Assembly: GCA_002634395.1 (NCBI GenBank) | Contig: NSJM01000021.1 | Span: forward strand, 1-41,261 | DNA from: Candidatus Methylomirabilis sp. | Lineage (GTDB): Bacteria; Methylomirabilota; Methylomirabilia; Methylomirabilales; Methylomirabilaceae | Length of the DNA stretch: 41,261 nucleotides | Direction: 5' to 3' | Shown: positions 16,273 to 24,836 of the stretch, one piece after another | Numbering within the stretch: the first letter of the stretch is position 1 | Layout: each line of letters begins with the position of its first letter | Position numbers and translations under genes: made by a program | The notes under the pieces: model-generated | What the model was told of the DNA's origin: nothing | The model's input: only the letters and a program-made list of their open reading frames with translations | Databases searched by the model: none

Positions 16273-16541
16273 CCAATGAGAGTGAGCACGCCGACGGTTC
16301 TCAGCAAGGGACCGCTCTTTGTTGTCACACTCCACGGCAGAGGTTGGGTATCTGGCCGGACGGCGAGGTGGCTGGATCGCTCGATTCTCGCGATCAGCGC
16401 TTCGGCTCGCTCGCGGTCGACGCTCACGTCCCACGACAGAGCCGGGTCGAGGCTGGGGTCGTAGCGGTAGGTTTTCGGGGCCTTCTGCTTAAATTGCGAC
16501 TGCAACTTTGCCTTCGTCGACCTTCACCCTTTTGGTGGCAT
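16269..16541 (-). pseudogene. Decayed N-terminus of a type III DNA-methyltransferase-like gene
   Basis: On the minus strand an ATG at 16541 stands after AGGGGGAG, a good ribosome site. Its frame stops after five codons, and a shifted frame resumes as QSQFKQKAPKTYRYDPSLD and then PALSWD. The YDPSLDP...W segment recalls the N-terminal block of type III Mod (site-specific adenine methyltransferase) proteins. The frame then degenerates and ends at 16269. No methylase motif (DPPY) is left. I read it as a truncated, frameshifted remnant. The family call is from memory of the motif. Confidence 0.35.
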
Positions 16542-16661
16542 GTCCGCTCCCCCTGCTGTTTCAGTCAGTATGTGTATCCTAGGCAGGGTCTCCCAGTGTT
16601 GTGTTTGTTAAGCTTTCTTTTCCTGGAGGCGTCCGAATTAGACATTAGGATACTCCAGGCA

Positions 16662-16690
16662 TTGACATTTATGCGATCGTGCAATAGTAT
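16662..16690 (+). promoter_or_regulatory. Sigma-70-type promoter for the fic gene
   Basis: A perfect TTGACA (16662-16667) is followed by a 17-bp spacer and TAGTAT (16685-16690). It lies about 75 bp before the fic ATG, in a locally AT-rich stretch. Confidence 0.65.
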
Positions 16691-16765
16691 GGACATCTCG
16701 ATAGACACTACAATGAACATGCAGATCATAATTATCTAGCAAGTAAGGAATAGTTGTAGACAAAT

Positions 16766-17938
16766 ATGCGGACATATGAGAAGACACATCCTTGGCTAAC
16801 ATTCTCGGTTGACTTTAGCCGCGCTCCAAGCCGTCTGTGGATCATGCTGGGAGAGTGCCAATCAACGTGCGAGCATATTGCCGGCGTTCCTTTGCGTCCG
16901 GATACGGCAAATAAATTATATCAATTGTATTTGGCCAAGGGCGTCCTTGCGACCACTGCTATTGAAGGAAACACACTCTCTGAAGAGGAGGTTCTGCGAC
17001 ATTTGCAAGGCACGCTCAAGCTTCCACCGTCGCGTGAATACCTCGCGCAGGAGATAGATAACATCGTGACCGGATGCAACCTTATCCTGTCAGATCTTAA
17101 GGCAGGGAGGGTCCTTACCTCTGGTATGGTCAAGAAGTTGAATCAGATCGTCTTGGACAAGCTCAGGCTAGATGAAGAGGTGATGCCAGGCGAGATACGA
17201 GGACACGCGGTCAGCGTTGGACGCTATCAAGCTCCGCCGGCCCAGGACTGCGAATATCTACTGGGTCGCCTCTGTGAGTGGCTCAACAGTGAGGCCTTTA
17301 ATCCAAAGCCGGAGATGGTGATCGTCTATGCGATTCTCAAGGCCGTGTTGGCACACCTCTATCTGGCATGGGTTCACCCATTCGGAGATGGAAATGGTCG
17401 AACCGCCCGGTTGGTTGAGTTTCAGATCCTGATCGCATCCGGCGTACCGGCCCCCGCTGCCCACCTTTTAAGTAATCACTACAATCAGACTCGAACCGAG
17501 TATTACCGTCAACTCGATCAAGCGAGCCGCTCCGGCGGCGACGCATTACCGTTTGTGCTCTATGCAACGCAAGGTCTGTTGGATGGGCTTCGGTCTCAGT
17601 TGCAGGACATCAGGGAACAGCAGTTAGATGTGGCGTGGCGCAATTACGTCCATGAGGCGTTCAGTGACAAGAAGAGTCCCAGCGACGCACGACGTCGGCA
17701 CCTCGTGCTGGACCTTTCGCGGAGTGCTGGACCACTTCCTTTCTCGGAGCTTTCTGAGGTTAGCCCGCGTATCGCGGCCGCGTATGCTCGCAAGACGGTT
17801 AAGACGCTGTCCCGCGACGTAAAGGCGTTGATCCGGATGGGACTCCTTGTGCAAGAGCCAGGCGGCCTTCGCGCATGCAGGGACCGCATTTTGGCATTCT
17901 TGCCACCAAAAACTGAAACTGATGCCGCGGGGAATTAG
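16766..17938 (+). CDS. Fic-family AMPylase-like protein, class II (N-terminal inhibitory helix)
   Basis: The 390-residue protein has the Fic core motif HPFGDGNGRTAR with catalytic H204. TTAIEGN (residues 63-69) fits the inhibitory motif [S/T]xxxE[G/N] ahead of the core, so the protein should be autoinhibited in the class II manner. The N-terminus (FSRAPSRLWIMLGE) is the Fic-N segment. The C-terminal ~90 residues look like a winged helix (FSELSEVSPRIAAAYARKTVKTLSRDVKALIRMGLL). Fic enzymes usually transfer AMP to target proteins; the target is unknown. It has its own promoter, a weak ribosome site, and ends 7 bp before a convergent gene. Intact, unlike the remnant upstream. Confidence 0.9.
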   Translation: MRTYEKTHPWLTFSVDFSRAPSRLWIMLGECQSTCEHIAGVPLRPDTANKLYQLYLAKGVLATTAIEGNTLSEEEVLRHLQGTLKLPPSREYLAQEIDNIVTGCNLILSDLKAGRVLTSGMVKKLNQIVLDKLRLDEEVMPGEIRGHAVSVGRYQAPPAQDCEYLLGRLCEWLNSEAFNPKPEMVIVYAILKAVLAHLYLAWVHPFGDGNGRTARLVEFQILIASGVPAPAAHLLSNHYNQTRTEYYRQLDQASRSGGDALPFVLYATQGLLDGLRSQLQDIREQQLDVAWRNYVHEAFSDKKSPSDARRRHLVLDLSRSAGPLPFSELSEVSPRIAAAYARKTVKTLSRDVKALIRMGLLVQEPGGLRACRDRILAFLPPKTETDAAGN

Positions 17939-17945
17939 GGCGAAA

Positions 17946-18719
17946 TCAGGCCGCTTTCTTCCATTTGCCGTTCCTAAAGAATATGAGGCCGCCAACGAGG
18001 ACCGACAGGCCGAACAACATACCGATCACCTGAAGCCCCACCTGAGACAAAAACGAAGAGCCGGCTGCCTGAGCGAGGCCAACTGTAAAGGGAATACTGA
18101 ACGTAGGATCTACGGCGTGTATTTCCGCCTCTGTCGGGTCACCGCTGCCGTGGCTGTGCTTGACCAGGTCCCACTCGCCCGGGTCGGCGGCGGTATGGGA
18201 CTTATGGGCAATCCCTGGCCCGACCTCTTCCAACTTCATAATGGCCTTATAATGACCGGCTGTGGGAATATCGGCAGTGACCCTGATCGACCCATCACGG
18301 TACACTGTCGGCGGCAGAGAGACGATAGCATGGGAATGCGCGCCTTGGCCGTCTTCATGGCCTTTGCCACTGTCTTCGTCGGCCGCCACAATCTGAACGG
18401 AGATGGGCAGCTCTCGCATCTCCTCATTGAGCAGGTCAAAGGTGATCGCCATTTTGCCCGTTTTCGGAAGTCCTTCACAATACGACTGGAATTCCCGCTT
18501 GAGCTTTTCGGATCCTACTTCCTGCAACATGCCGATCGCTGATTCGCCGTATTGTTGCTGGTAGGCCGAAAAATGCACCCTGTAATGACCCTTCACCTGG
18601 ACACACGCGTCCATTTTATCCATGCCGCCCATCCCCTCACCGCCGTGGGCGCGAGCCTGGGCCGTCCAGACAATAAGCAGAAGGGCTGCGCAGCATAGCG
18701 ATATTAGGTGCTTCATCAT
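17946..18719 (-). CDS. Exported His-rich protein with C-terminal membrane anchor, function unknown
   Basis: The family is not recognised. The 257-residue product has a signal peptide (MMKHLISLCCAALLLIVWTA, cleavage near ARA-HG). It has a Met/Gly/His patch (HGGEGMGGMDKMDA), a middle domain of beta strands with clusters such as GKGHEDGQGAHSH and HKSH...HSHGSGD, and a C-terminal membrane helix (VIGMLFGLSVLVGGLIFF) ending in lysines. The His/Met clusters suggest metal (copper, nickel or zinc) binding at the outer face of the inner membrane. That is inference. AAGGAGGAATTGA precedes the ATG and makes the start firm. It has its own candidate promoter. Confidence 0.8.
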   Translation of the reverse strand: MMKHLISLCCAALLLIVWTAQARAHGGEGMGGMDKMDACVQVKGHYRVHFSAYQQQYGESAIGMLQEVGSEKLKREFQSYCEGLPKTGKMAITFDLLNEEMRELPISVQIVAADEDSGKGHEDGQGAHSHAIVSLPPTVYRDGSIRVTADIPTAGHYKAIMKLEEVGPGIAHKSHTAADPGEWDLVKHSHGSGDPTEAEIHAVDPTFSIPFTVGLAQAAGSSFLSQVGLQVIGMLFGLSVLVGGLIFFRNGKWKKAA

Positions 18720-18782
18720 TCAATTCCTCCTTCAGTTGCAACTACAACTAAGATTTCTATGTTGGATGATCCATTACCTGGT

Positions 18783-18810
18783 ATTGTACACCAAAGAGAT
18801 TACCGTGCAA
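18783..18810 (-). promoter_or_regulatory. Candidate promoter of the His-rich exported protein gene
   Basis: Read on the minus strand, TTGCAC (18805-18810) is 16 bp from TACAAT (18783-18788). The -10 box is good and the -35 weak. It lies about 65 bp upstream of the start codon. Confidence 0.45.
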
Positions 18811-18858
18811 ACTCCTGCTTGCAATAAAGGTTTGTAGAATCATCTCATTCCCGATCGA

Positions 18859-19158
18859 TTACCGAGTGTCTGGCGTATCCCTGGTCCGGGTTGTTTCACG
18901 TTCCCGGAGTCGCTGTTCCAACTCAGCGATGTGTTGCGACTGCTCCCGCAATCGCATGCGCAGCCGGAAGGTTCCGGGGAGGCTCAGGAAGATCGCCATG
19001 ATTGCCCCGAGGGCGGTCGAAATCAGGATCATGACCACCAGCGAACTCTGAAATTGCCACCAGATGAATTTTACGACTGCCTCGCCGGAGTTCTGAACGG
19101 AAAAAGTTGCGACGACTACTGCGAGAATCAGGAAGCCTATGAGGGAAAACTGATTCAT
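18859..19158 (-). CDS. LapA-domain (DUF1049) inner-membrane protein
   Basis: The 99-residue protein has two membrane helices (LIGFLILAVVVATFSVQN and SLVVMILISTALGAIMAIFLS) followed by a charged coiled coil (LREQSQHIAELEQRLRERE). The FSVQN...V.F.WW spacing between the helices is the LapA-domain signature. In E. coli, LapA/YciS works with LapB in controlling LPS synthesis, but no lapB is seen here. Its ATG overlaps the stop of the CNNM-type gene (ATGA), implying coupled translation. Confidence 0.85.
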   Translation of the reverse strand: MNQFSLIGFLILAVVVATFSVQNSGEAVVKFIWWQFQSSLVVMILISTALGAIMAIFLSLPGTFRLRMRLREQSQHIAELEQRLRERETTRTRDTPDTR

Positions 19159-20495
19159 GTTGCGCCTCCGGCTCGATGCGTTGCCGGCAGCTCCTCGACC
19201 TTGATTCGAGCGAGCCGTCGGCCGTCCATGTCCACGATCGTCAGCTTCTTGCCTTGATAGATGATAATGTCGCCGGCCTTGGGCATTCGCTGAAGCTGGG
19301 TCAGCATAAAGCCCGCCAGGGTCTCGTAGGTCGGCGATTCAGGAAATGGCAGTCCGTGCTCGTCCCGCAGGTCCTTAATGCTCAGTGAGGCGTCGATGAT
19401 GAGCGAGCCGTCCCTCAGCTGTTCGACGGGTTTTTCGGCGGCCTCGTATTCATCGTGGATCTCTCCGACGATCTCTTCGAGAAGGTCCTCCATGGTGACC
19501 AGGCCATCCACTCCCCCGTGCTCATCCACCACGATCGCCATCGAGAGCCGCCGCCGCTGCAGCTCCTTCAGGAGCTGGCTGACCTGCATCGTCTCCGGGA
19601 CGAAGTAGGCGGGGTGCGTGATGACCTTAAGGGAGACCTCGCGGTTTTCCAGTTGCAGCCGCAGCAGATCCTTGTAGTACAGAACGCCGCAGATGTCGTC
19701 GAGACTCTTGTGATAGACGGGATAGCGGGAGTAGCCCGTCTCCACCACGAGCTTGAGTGCCTCCGCCAGCGGGGTCTCCAGCTCAATCGCCTCAATTTGG
19801 GGGCGAGGGATCATGACCTCCTTGACCGAGGTCTCCGTGAATTCGAAGACGCTGTGGATCAACTCCTGCTCTGTCTGGTCGAAGATCCCTTTCTCCTTCC
19901 CTTCTTGAACCATGAGCTTGATCTCCGCCTCGCTGACAAACCCTGTCGTCCCCTGAGGGGCAGCGCCGAAGAGCGAGAGGATCAGGCGGCTTGAAGTGGT
20001 CAGTGGACGACCGATCAACGAGAACCAACGGCCAAAGGCCTCGTGAGGTCCGGCGATCGCGAGGGCAACCTGTTCCGCATAGCGGAGGGCAAGCGATTTG
20101 GGGACCAGCTCTCCGAAGACGATCGTGAGATAGGTGATGACGACGACCACGATCCCAAGGGCGACCAACTCACCCGTTGCCCCCAGTCCTCCCCCTGGAA
20201 GGCGATCAAGCAAGGGGCGGATCACCCTTACTGCCAGCGCCCCGCCAATAGCGGAGGCCAGCGTACTGACAAGATTGATCCCGATCTGGATGGTAGCCAG
20301 AAATCGGTCGGGGTCATCCTTGAGTCGCTGAACTGTCGATGCCCGGCCATCTCCTGCTTCCACAAGCTCCTGTACCCGGCTTCGCCGGAGCGAGATGATC
20401 GCTATCTCGGAGCCCGCGAAGAAGCCGTTGATCAGAATCAGCATGAAGATGAACACCGTTTCCAGCGCCAGTGTTCCACTGCCTAAGCCTTCCAT
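19155..20495 (-). CDS. CNNM/CorC-HlyC-type membrane transporter (DUF21-CBS-CorC)
   Basis: This 446-residue protein has an N-terminal DUF21 domain of three or four helices (FIFMLILINGFFAGSEIAIISLRRSRV; GINLVSTLASAIGG; TIVFGELVPKSLALRYAEQVA). Two CBS domains follow (about 205-330: VMIPRPQIEAIEL...GYSRYPVYHKSLDDICGVLYYKDLL and VVDEHGGVDGLVTMEDLLEEIVGEI). It ends with the CorC/HlyC domain. Members export or sense Mg2+ or other divalent ions; 'hemolysin' labels are historical. AAGGAG lies before the ATG. The order is DUF21 protein then LapA, overlapping by four bases. Confidence 0.92.
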   Translation of the reverse strand: MEGLGSGTLALETVFIFMLILINGFFAGSEIAIISLRRSRVQELVEAGDGRASTVQRLKDDPDRFLATIQIGINLVSTLASAIGGALAVRVIRPLLDRLPGGGLGATGELVALGIVVVVITYLTIVFGELVPKSLALRYAEQVALAIAGPHEAFGRWFSLIGRPLTTSSRLILSLFGAAPQGTTGFVSEAEIKLMVQEGKEKGIFDQTEQELIHSVFEFTETSVKEVMIPRPQIEAIELETPLAEALKLVVETGYSRYPVYHKSLDDICGVLYYKDLLRLQLENREVSLKVITHPAYFVPETMQVSQLLKELQRRRLSMAIVVDEHGGVDGLVTMEDLLEEIVGEIHDEYEAAEKPVEQLRDGSLIIDASLSIKDLRDEHGLPFPESPTYETLAGFMLTQLQRMPKAGDIIIYQGKKLTIVDMDGRRLARIKVEELPATHRAGGAT

Positions 20496-20514
20496 CAGAT
20501 TACTCCTTTTTTAA

Positions 20515-20550
20515 CTTCGCACCTTGAACCTTGTACGTCGCACTGCGAAG
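20515..20550. repeat. Short CTTCGCA...TGCGAAG repeat with CACCTTGAACCTTG core
   Basis: CTTCGCA (20515-20521) and TGCGAAG (20544-20550) bracket CCTTGAACCTTGTACGTCG. Related TTGAAC/CTTGAA text occurs before mlaD (about 24060-24095), and a GGTGCGAGGTGCG form lies before lolA. It fills the 56-bp gap between the GH57 and CNNM-type genes. Confidence 0.5.
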
Positions 20551-20551
20551 C

Positions 20552-23035
20552 TTACGGCCAGAGGCCGGGATCCGCCGCCAGTCGCTCTTCGATCGGACGA
20601 AGGCGCTGCCGAAGCCTTCCGGTCGAAAACCCAAACCGTTCGCCTAAGCGAAGAACGGCCGAGACCAGGTTACACTCCTCCCTGGACTCGGTCTGAAGTA
20701 CCCGCTCGATCAGCGGCGGCACGTCGTGCGTGAGGACCTCATGCATCAGGGCAACAGATTCTAGCCGGTCCACGGCGTAGCCCATCCGGTCAGCGATGTC
20801 GACAACCTCCTGCACCCCCCGGAGTCCATTCAGGTCCGGACACTCGCGCAACCGCCTCACCCGCATCCCGAATGCCCTGGACAGGAAATCCTGCAACTGC
20901 TCCTGCTGCGGAAGGCCGAGTCGCTTCGCCTCATCGGCCAGCGTGAGCAGGCTGTGGTGCAGATCGGTCCCGTTATCGGACAGCCACTGCTGTAGGGACT
21001 CTTCCAGGCGGCGGGCTACGGTAAATCTCGCCGGGACTCGCAGCGCTTCAGGGGGAGTGAGCCCCCCGTCGAAGAACGCGCGGATTAATCCCTGGGTTCG
21101 CGCCGTCAGTTCATCGTAGCGTTTGCGGAGCACGTCCCACTCTTTGTAGAGCGCCATTAAGACCTCCTGTCGCTCCTCCGGGGAAAGCATCTTCAATAAA
21201 ATCGGCGTTGCCTGAGTATCATTCGGTAGCGGTACGTCGTTCACCAGTCCTTCGAACATCTCTCGCCATCGGCGAAGATCCTTCTCTCCCCCCCAGGGAA
21301 ACAGAAGTCCCCTCATCCCATCGACATCCAACCACTTCAAGACAAACCCGAACTCTCCACGCTCCCGAGTAAGAGATGAACATACCTCGATGCCGCCGAC
21401 GATCATCGTACCATCTACAAGGGGAAGGCGTTCAAGGCTCAGCCGATGGAGGTCGAAGGTGTGCACGCGATAGGGCTCTGGCAAGTCCTCCACCAGCGAT
21501 CGCATCGCATAAAGGGCAGCGGGGCGAGAGAGGTCAGCTCGTGCCGTGCGAACCCGGACCTCCCAGATGCGCCGGCCGTCGCGTTCGGCTGGAATGTTGC
21601 TTCTTGCGGCTTGAAGTCTGGTCAGGAATTTTGCCTCCAGATTGGTCGTCACAAAGGCAGACGCGAGTTCGAGGGCCCGCGCCGCGTGTTTAAGGTTCTG
21701 CACCGCCTCGATATCAGAAATGTCGCTAAAGAACCAGCCGTCACTGGACTGCATCAGGAGGGCATGTCGCTGCATCTCCAGCAGTTTCAGTGCCGCCGCT
21801 CTGTCTTGTGGCGAGAGCGATCGGCTGGCGTACGCCCCAAAAAACTCCTCGATCGAGGAGTTGCTTCGATCAAAGATCAGGGTAATGTAGCCGTTCCTCG
21901 CGGCCCAGACATCGGTGAACAACCGACTTGCCTGTTCTGCGAAAAGGTGGCGCAGATTGTCGCGAAGACTGTGAATGGCTCCTCGGAAGGGGGCGCGCCA
22001 GCCCTGATGCCAGCCAGGCTGGCCGCCGGTGCTGCATCCGCAGTCCTCCGTCCACCGTCCCAGACCGTGGGCGCAACTCCAGGCGCTCGCGTCCCGAATA
22101 ACGACCTCATGCGTGGGGGGCGTGTTCGCGAGGTAAGCCCCGAAGTTGGTGACTGCGATCTTTTGCGGCATGGTCTCATTCGTCAACAGGGCGGCAAGCG
22201 CGCGCTCCCCGAACCTGGTGTGATGACCGTACGATTCGCCATCGGTACAGAGGATATGCAGGCGTGAAGGCGAGTTGTGGGCGACCTCGGCGAGTCGACC
22301 GGCGAGACGATCGGATCCCTGCAGCAGGCCGTCAAAGGCGATGGCGCGGGACAGGGCCGCATCGTAAAAGAACAGATCGATCGTACCCCCATGAGGCAGG
22401 CGGCATGTGTACGGGCGCGAAGGATCGATCCAGTCCGAGCCCAACTCATGCCACCGCTCTTCTCCCAGCGGACGAATCCGGGTCGCCTGCCAGGGCGCCA
22501 GGACGGTGAAGCGAATGCCGTGATCCGCAAGCACCTCAAGCGTCGCCAGGTCCACGCCCGTCTCCGGAAGCCACATTCCCTCCGGCTCATGGCCGAAACG
22601 GGACCGGAACTCGGCAATCCCCCACTTGACCAGCGTGGCGCGGTCCTTCGGGTCGGCGAGCGGCAGAATGGCATGGACATACGGGTGGGCCAAGGCATTG
22701 CCGTGGCCGCCCAACCGGGCCACACTTTCACGATCGCCCTCAATAATGCGGCGAACGGTCTCAGGGGCCTTGCGTTCGAGCCAGCGGAAGAGCGTGGGAC
22801 CGATGTCAAAGCTGATGCCGGCATAATTATTGACTAGCTTGACGATCCGGTCCTCGTGGTCGAGGAGTCTGGCCCATCCATTCGGCGCGTAGCACTCCGC
22901 AGTAATCCGCTGATTCCAGTCGTGGGCGGGAGCGGCGGAAGGCTGCTGCTCGACCTCATCGGTCCAGGGGTTCTCGCGCGGCGGCTGGTAGAAGTGGCCA
23001 TGGACGATCACCGACACCGTAGAGGGCATATTCAT
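20552..23035 (-). CDS. GH57-family glycoside hydrolase with DUF3536 region
   Basis: This 827-residue protein begins SVIVHGHFYQPPRENPW, the GH57 first-strand motif. WNQRITAECYAPNGWARL, GGHGNALAHPYVHAILPLAD, and GMWLPETGVDLATLEVLADHGIRF (with the Glu expected to act as nucleophile) follow. The second half matches the DUF3536 type, with no signal peptide. GH57 enzymes act on alpha-glucans such as glycogen, in the cytoplasm; the real substrate here is unknown. Its ATG overlaps the mlaD stop by four bases (ATGA), so it is translated with the Mla lipid-transport genes, an unexpected partnership. A second ATG at 23029 is possible. Confidence 0.9.
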   Translation of the reverse strand: MNMPSTVSVIVHGHFYQPPRENPWTDEVEQQPSAAPAHDWNQRITAECYAPNGWARLLDHEDRIVKLVNNYAGISFDIGPTLFRWLERKAPETVRRIIEGDRESVARLGGHGNALAHPYVHAILPLADPKDRATLVKWGIAEFRSRFGHEPEGMWLPETGVDLATLEVLADHGIRFTVLAPWQATRIRPLGEERWHELGSDWIDPSRPYTCRLPHGGTIDLFFYDAALSRAIAFDGLLQGSDRLAGRLAEVAHNSPSRLHILCTDGESYGHHTRFGERALAALLTNETMPQKIAVTNFGAYLANTPPTHEVVIRDASAWSCAHGLGRWTEDCGCSTGGQPGWHQGWRAPFRGAIHSLRDNLRHLFAEQASRLFTDVWAARNGYITLIFDRSNSSIEEFFGAYASRSLSPQDRAAALKLLEMQRHALLMQSSDGWFFSDISDIEAVQNLKHAARALELASAFVTTNLEAKFLTRLQAARSNIPAERDGRRIWEVRVRTARADLSRPAALYAMRSLVEDLPEPYRVHTFDLHRLSLERLPLVDGTMIVGGIEVCSSLTRERGEFGFVLKWLDVDGMRGLLFPWGGEKDLRRWREMFEGLVNDVPLPNDTQATPILLKMLSPEERQEVLMALYKEWDVLRKRYDELTARTQGLIRAFFDGGLTPPEALRVPARFTVARRLEESLQQWLSDNGTDLHHSLLTLADEAKRLGLPQQEQLQDFLSRAFGMRVRRLRECPDLNGLRGVQEVVDIADRMGYAVDRLESVALMHEVLTHDVPPLIERVLQTESREECNLVSAVLRLGERFGFSTGRLRQRLRPIEERLAADPGLWP

Positions 23036-23994
23036 TGCGGCTCGGCGGAGGCGCCGGACTGCCGGGTGGACTGGATCAGGCTTCGCAGGATCCGGCTGCG
23101 ATTCGCGCCTCGCAGGAGTGACGACAGATCCTCATAGAGCGTAGGATCGTCGATGAGCGCTCCAAGCGTGCCCTCCCCTTGAGCCAGGCGGGACGACACC
23201 AGCTTGAGATTCTTCGAGGTCTGTTCGAGATCCGCCATGACCGACTCGGCTCGTGGATCCGCAAACAGGATGTGAGCCAACCCTTTTTGATGCTGGAACT
23301 CTTTCATCAAATGCGATAACTGCTGAAGAGCGGTCGTCACTTCGGACAACTCCTTCAGGATGTTGCCTGAGCGCTTTTCATAGACTATCGCATGGAGCAA
23401 CCCGGTCCCCTGTTCGATCTCTTCCATAATCCGGTTGAAAGAGGCGATGCTCTCGGCCAGATCCTGCCGCGCCTCCGCCCCCGTTCCGCCCCCCACAAGC
23501 TGACCCAGGGCGTCTGAGATTTTGACCACGTTGTTTACGATTTGATCGCCCTTTTGGAGCAGCTTGGCATAGTCCGGTGGATCGACGCTCGCGATCGTTG
23601 CCCCTGGCGGCAGGATCGGCTTATCGGGGCTGCCCACCGTCAGTTCCAACACCTTATCCCCCACCAGCCCGATAGTTCCGATGCTTGCGATCGAATCTTC
23701 CCGTACCCGATCCTGAAGCCTGGCGTCGAGACTCATGGTGACCCGGATCTTCTTGCTGGCAAGGTCCTTGCTGAAGGTAATGTCATGAACCGAGCCGATA
23801 GAGGTACCGGCGAGACGGATCGGCGCCCCGACGTTCAGTCCCTCGATGTTGCTGAAAAAGGCGTGCAGGGTGTAGCGGCGCTCGAAGATGCGGCTCTGGC
23901 TCCCGATGGTCAGAACAAAGCCGATAAAAAGGCCTATGAGCCCCAGGATAAAGATTCCTACGCGCAGCCGCATCCACCGTTCACGTTCCGACAT
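23032..23994 (-). CDS. mlaD: MlaD-type MCE-domain protein
   Basis: This 320-residue protein has one N-terminal membrane helix (about 11-31). The MCE domain follows (about 39-117: YTLHAFFSNIEGLNVGAPIRLAGTSIGSV). A long helical, coiled-coil-like region runs to the end (ADLEQTSKNLKLVSSRLAQGEGTLGALIDDPTLYEDLSSLL), longer than E. coli MlaD (about 183). MlaD forms a periplasmic hexamer that binds phospholipid for the MlaFE ABC transporter. The long tail suggests a needle-like or PqiB-like extension. The gene follows mlaF by about 100 bp, a gap that contains repeat-like text. Confidence 0.92.
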   Translation of the reverse strand: MSERERWMRLRVGIFILGLIGLFIGFVLTIGSQSRIFERRYTLHAFFSNIEGLNVGAPIRLAGTSIGSVHDITFSKDLASKKIRVTMSLDARLQDRVREDSIASIGTIGLVGDKVLELTVGSPDKPILPPGATIASVDPPDYAKLLQKGDQIVNNVVKISDALGQLVGGGTGAEARQDLAESIASFNRIMEEIEQGTGLLHAIVYEKRSGNILKELSEVTTALQQLSHLMKEFQHQKGLAHILFADPRAESVMADLEQTSKNLKLVSSRLAQGEGTLGALIDDPTLYEDLSSLLRGANRSRILRSLIQSTRQSGASAEPQ

Positions 23995-24094
23995 CTCGTT
24001 GCCTCCTGCCCTACTATTGCAGTTGCAGGTTCTGTGTTCCGTGTGCCATGTCAGCCAGAGCTCAGAACTTGGAGCCTTGAACTTTGAACTTTTC

Positions 24095-24835
24095 TCACGT
24101 CATCGTTCCTTTAATAAACTGCTGGACCAGCGGCAGATCAGTACGTTCAATCTCCCGTGGCGTTCCGACGACGGCAATCTTGCCTTTGTTCAGTAGGCCG
24201 ATCCGATCGGAGATCTTGAACGCGCTCTGCATGTCGTGTGTGACCACGACCGACGTCACATCGAGCTTCCTATCCATATCTATGATTAACTCGTTGATCT
24301 TTTCAGTGTTGGTTGGGTCCAGGCCGGTCGTCGGCTCGTCATACAGAATAATCTTTGGCGTCAAAGCGATCGCTCTGGCCAGGGCGACCCGCTTCCTCAT
24401 GCCGCCGGACAGGTCGGCCGGCTCCTTGTCTTCGGCGCCTTCGAGTCCTACAAGGAGGAGCGTCTCCATGATCCGTTCTCGGATCTGACGCTCCGACATG
24501 GCCGTATGTTCCCGGAGAGGGTAGGCGATGTTCTCTGCTACCGAGAGGGAATCGAAGAGCGCGGAACTCTGAAAGACCATTCCGATCTTTCTCCGGACTC
24601 GGGTGAGTTGATCCTCCGTCAGCGGCACGATATCCTCCCCCTCGATGAAAATCTGACCCGCCTCCGGCTTGAGCAGACCGACGATGAGCTTCAAGGTGAC
24701 GCTTTTACCGATTCCGCTCCCGCCGATGATGGTCACCGTCTCACCCGACCGGATCGTGAGATCCATCCCGGCTAAGACGGGTGTGTGATTGAATGACTTG
24801 AAGACCTGGCGGAACTCGATAGCCGGGGCGCTCAT
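24095..24835 (-). CDS. mlaF: MlaF-type ABC transporter ATP-binding protein
   Basis: The 246-residue ATPase has Walker A GGSGIGKS (38-45), signature LSGGM (142-146) and Walker B IILYDEP (162-168) with TTGLDPTN after it. The LSGGMRKRVALARAIALTPKIILYDEPTTGLDP version is that of the Mla/Mkl/Ttg2A group. It drives phospholipid transport with MlaE. The gap from mlaE is a single base, so the two are tightly coupled. Confidence 0.94.
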   Translation of the reverse strand: MSAPAIEFRQVFKSFNHTPVLAGMDLTIRSGETVTIIGGSGIGKSVTLKLIVGLLKPEAGQIFIEGEDIVPLTEDQLTRVRRKIGMVFQSSALFDSLSVAENIAYPLREHTAMSERQIRERIMETLLLVGLEGAEDKEPADLSGGMRKRVALARAIALTPKIILYDEPTTGLDPTNTEKINELIIDMDRKLDVTSVVVTHDMQSAFKISDRIGLLNKGKIAVVGTPREIERTDLPLVQQFIKGTMT

Positions 24836-24836
24836 C

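Noticed and set aside
18866-20486. Plus-strand frames opposite the LapA and CNNM-type genes
   Set aside because: Composition is that of the complement of membrane-protein genes, with no domain signal.
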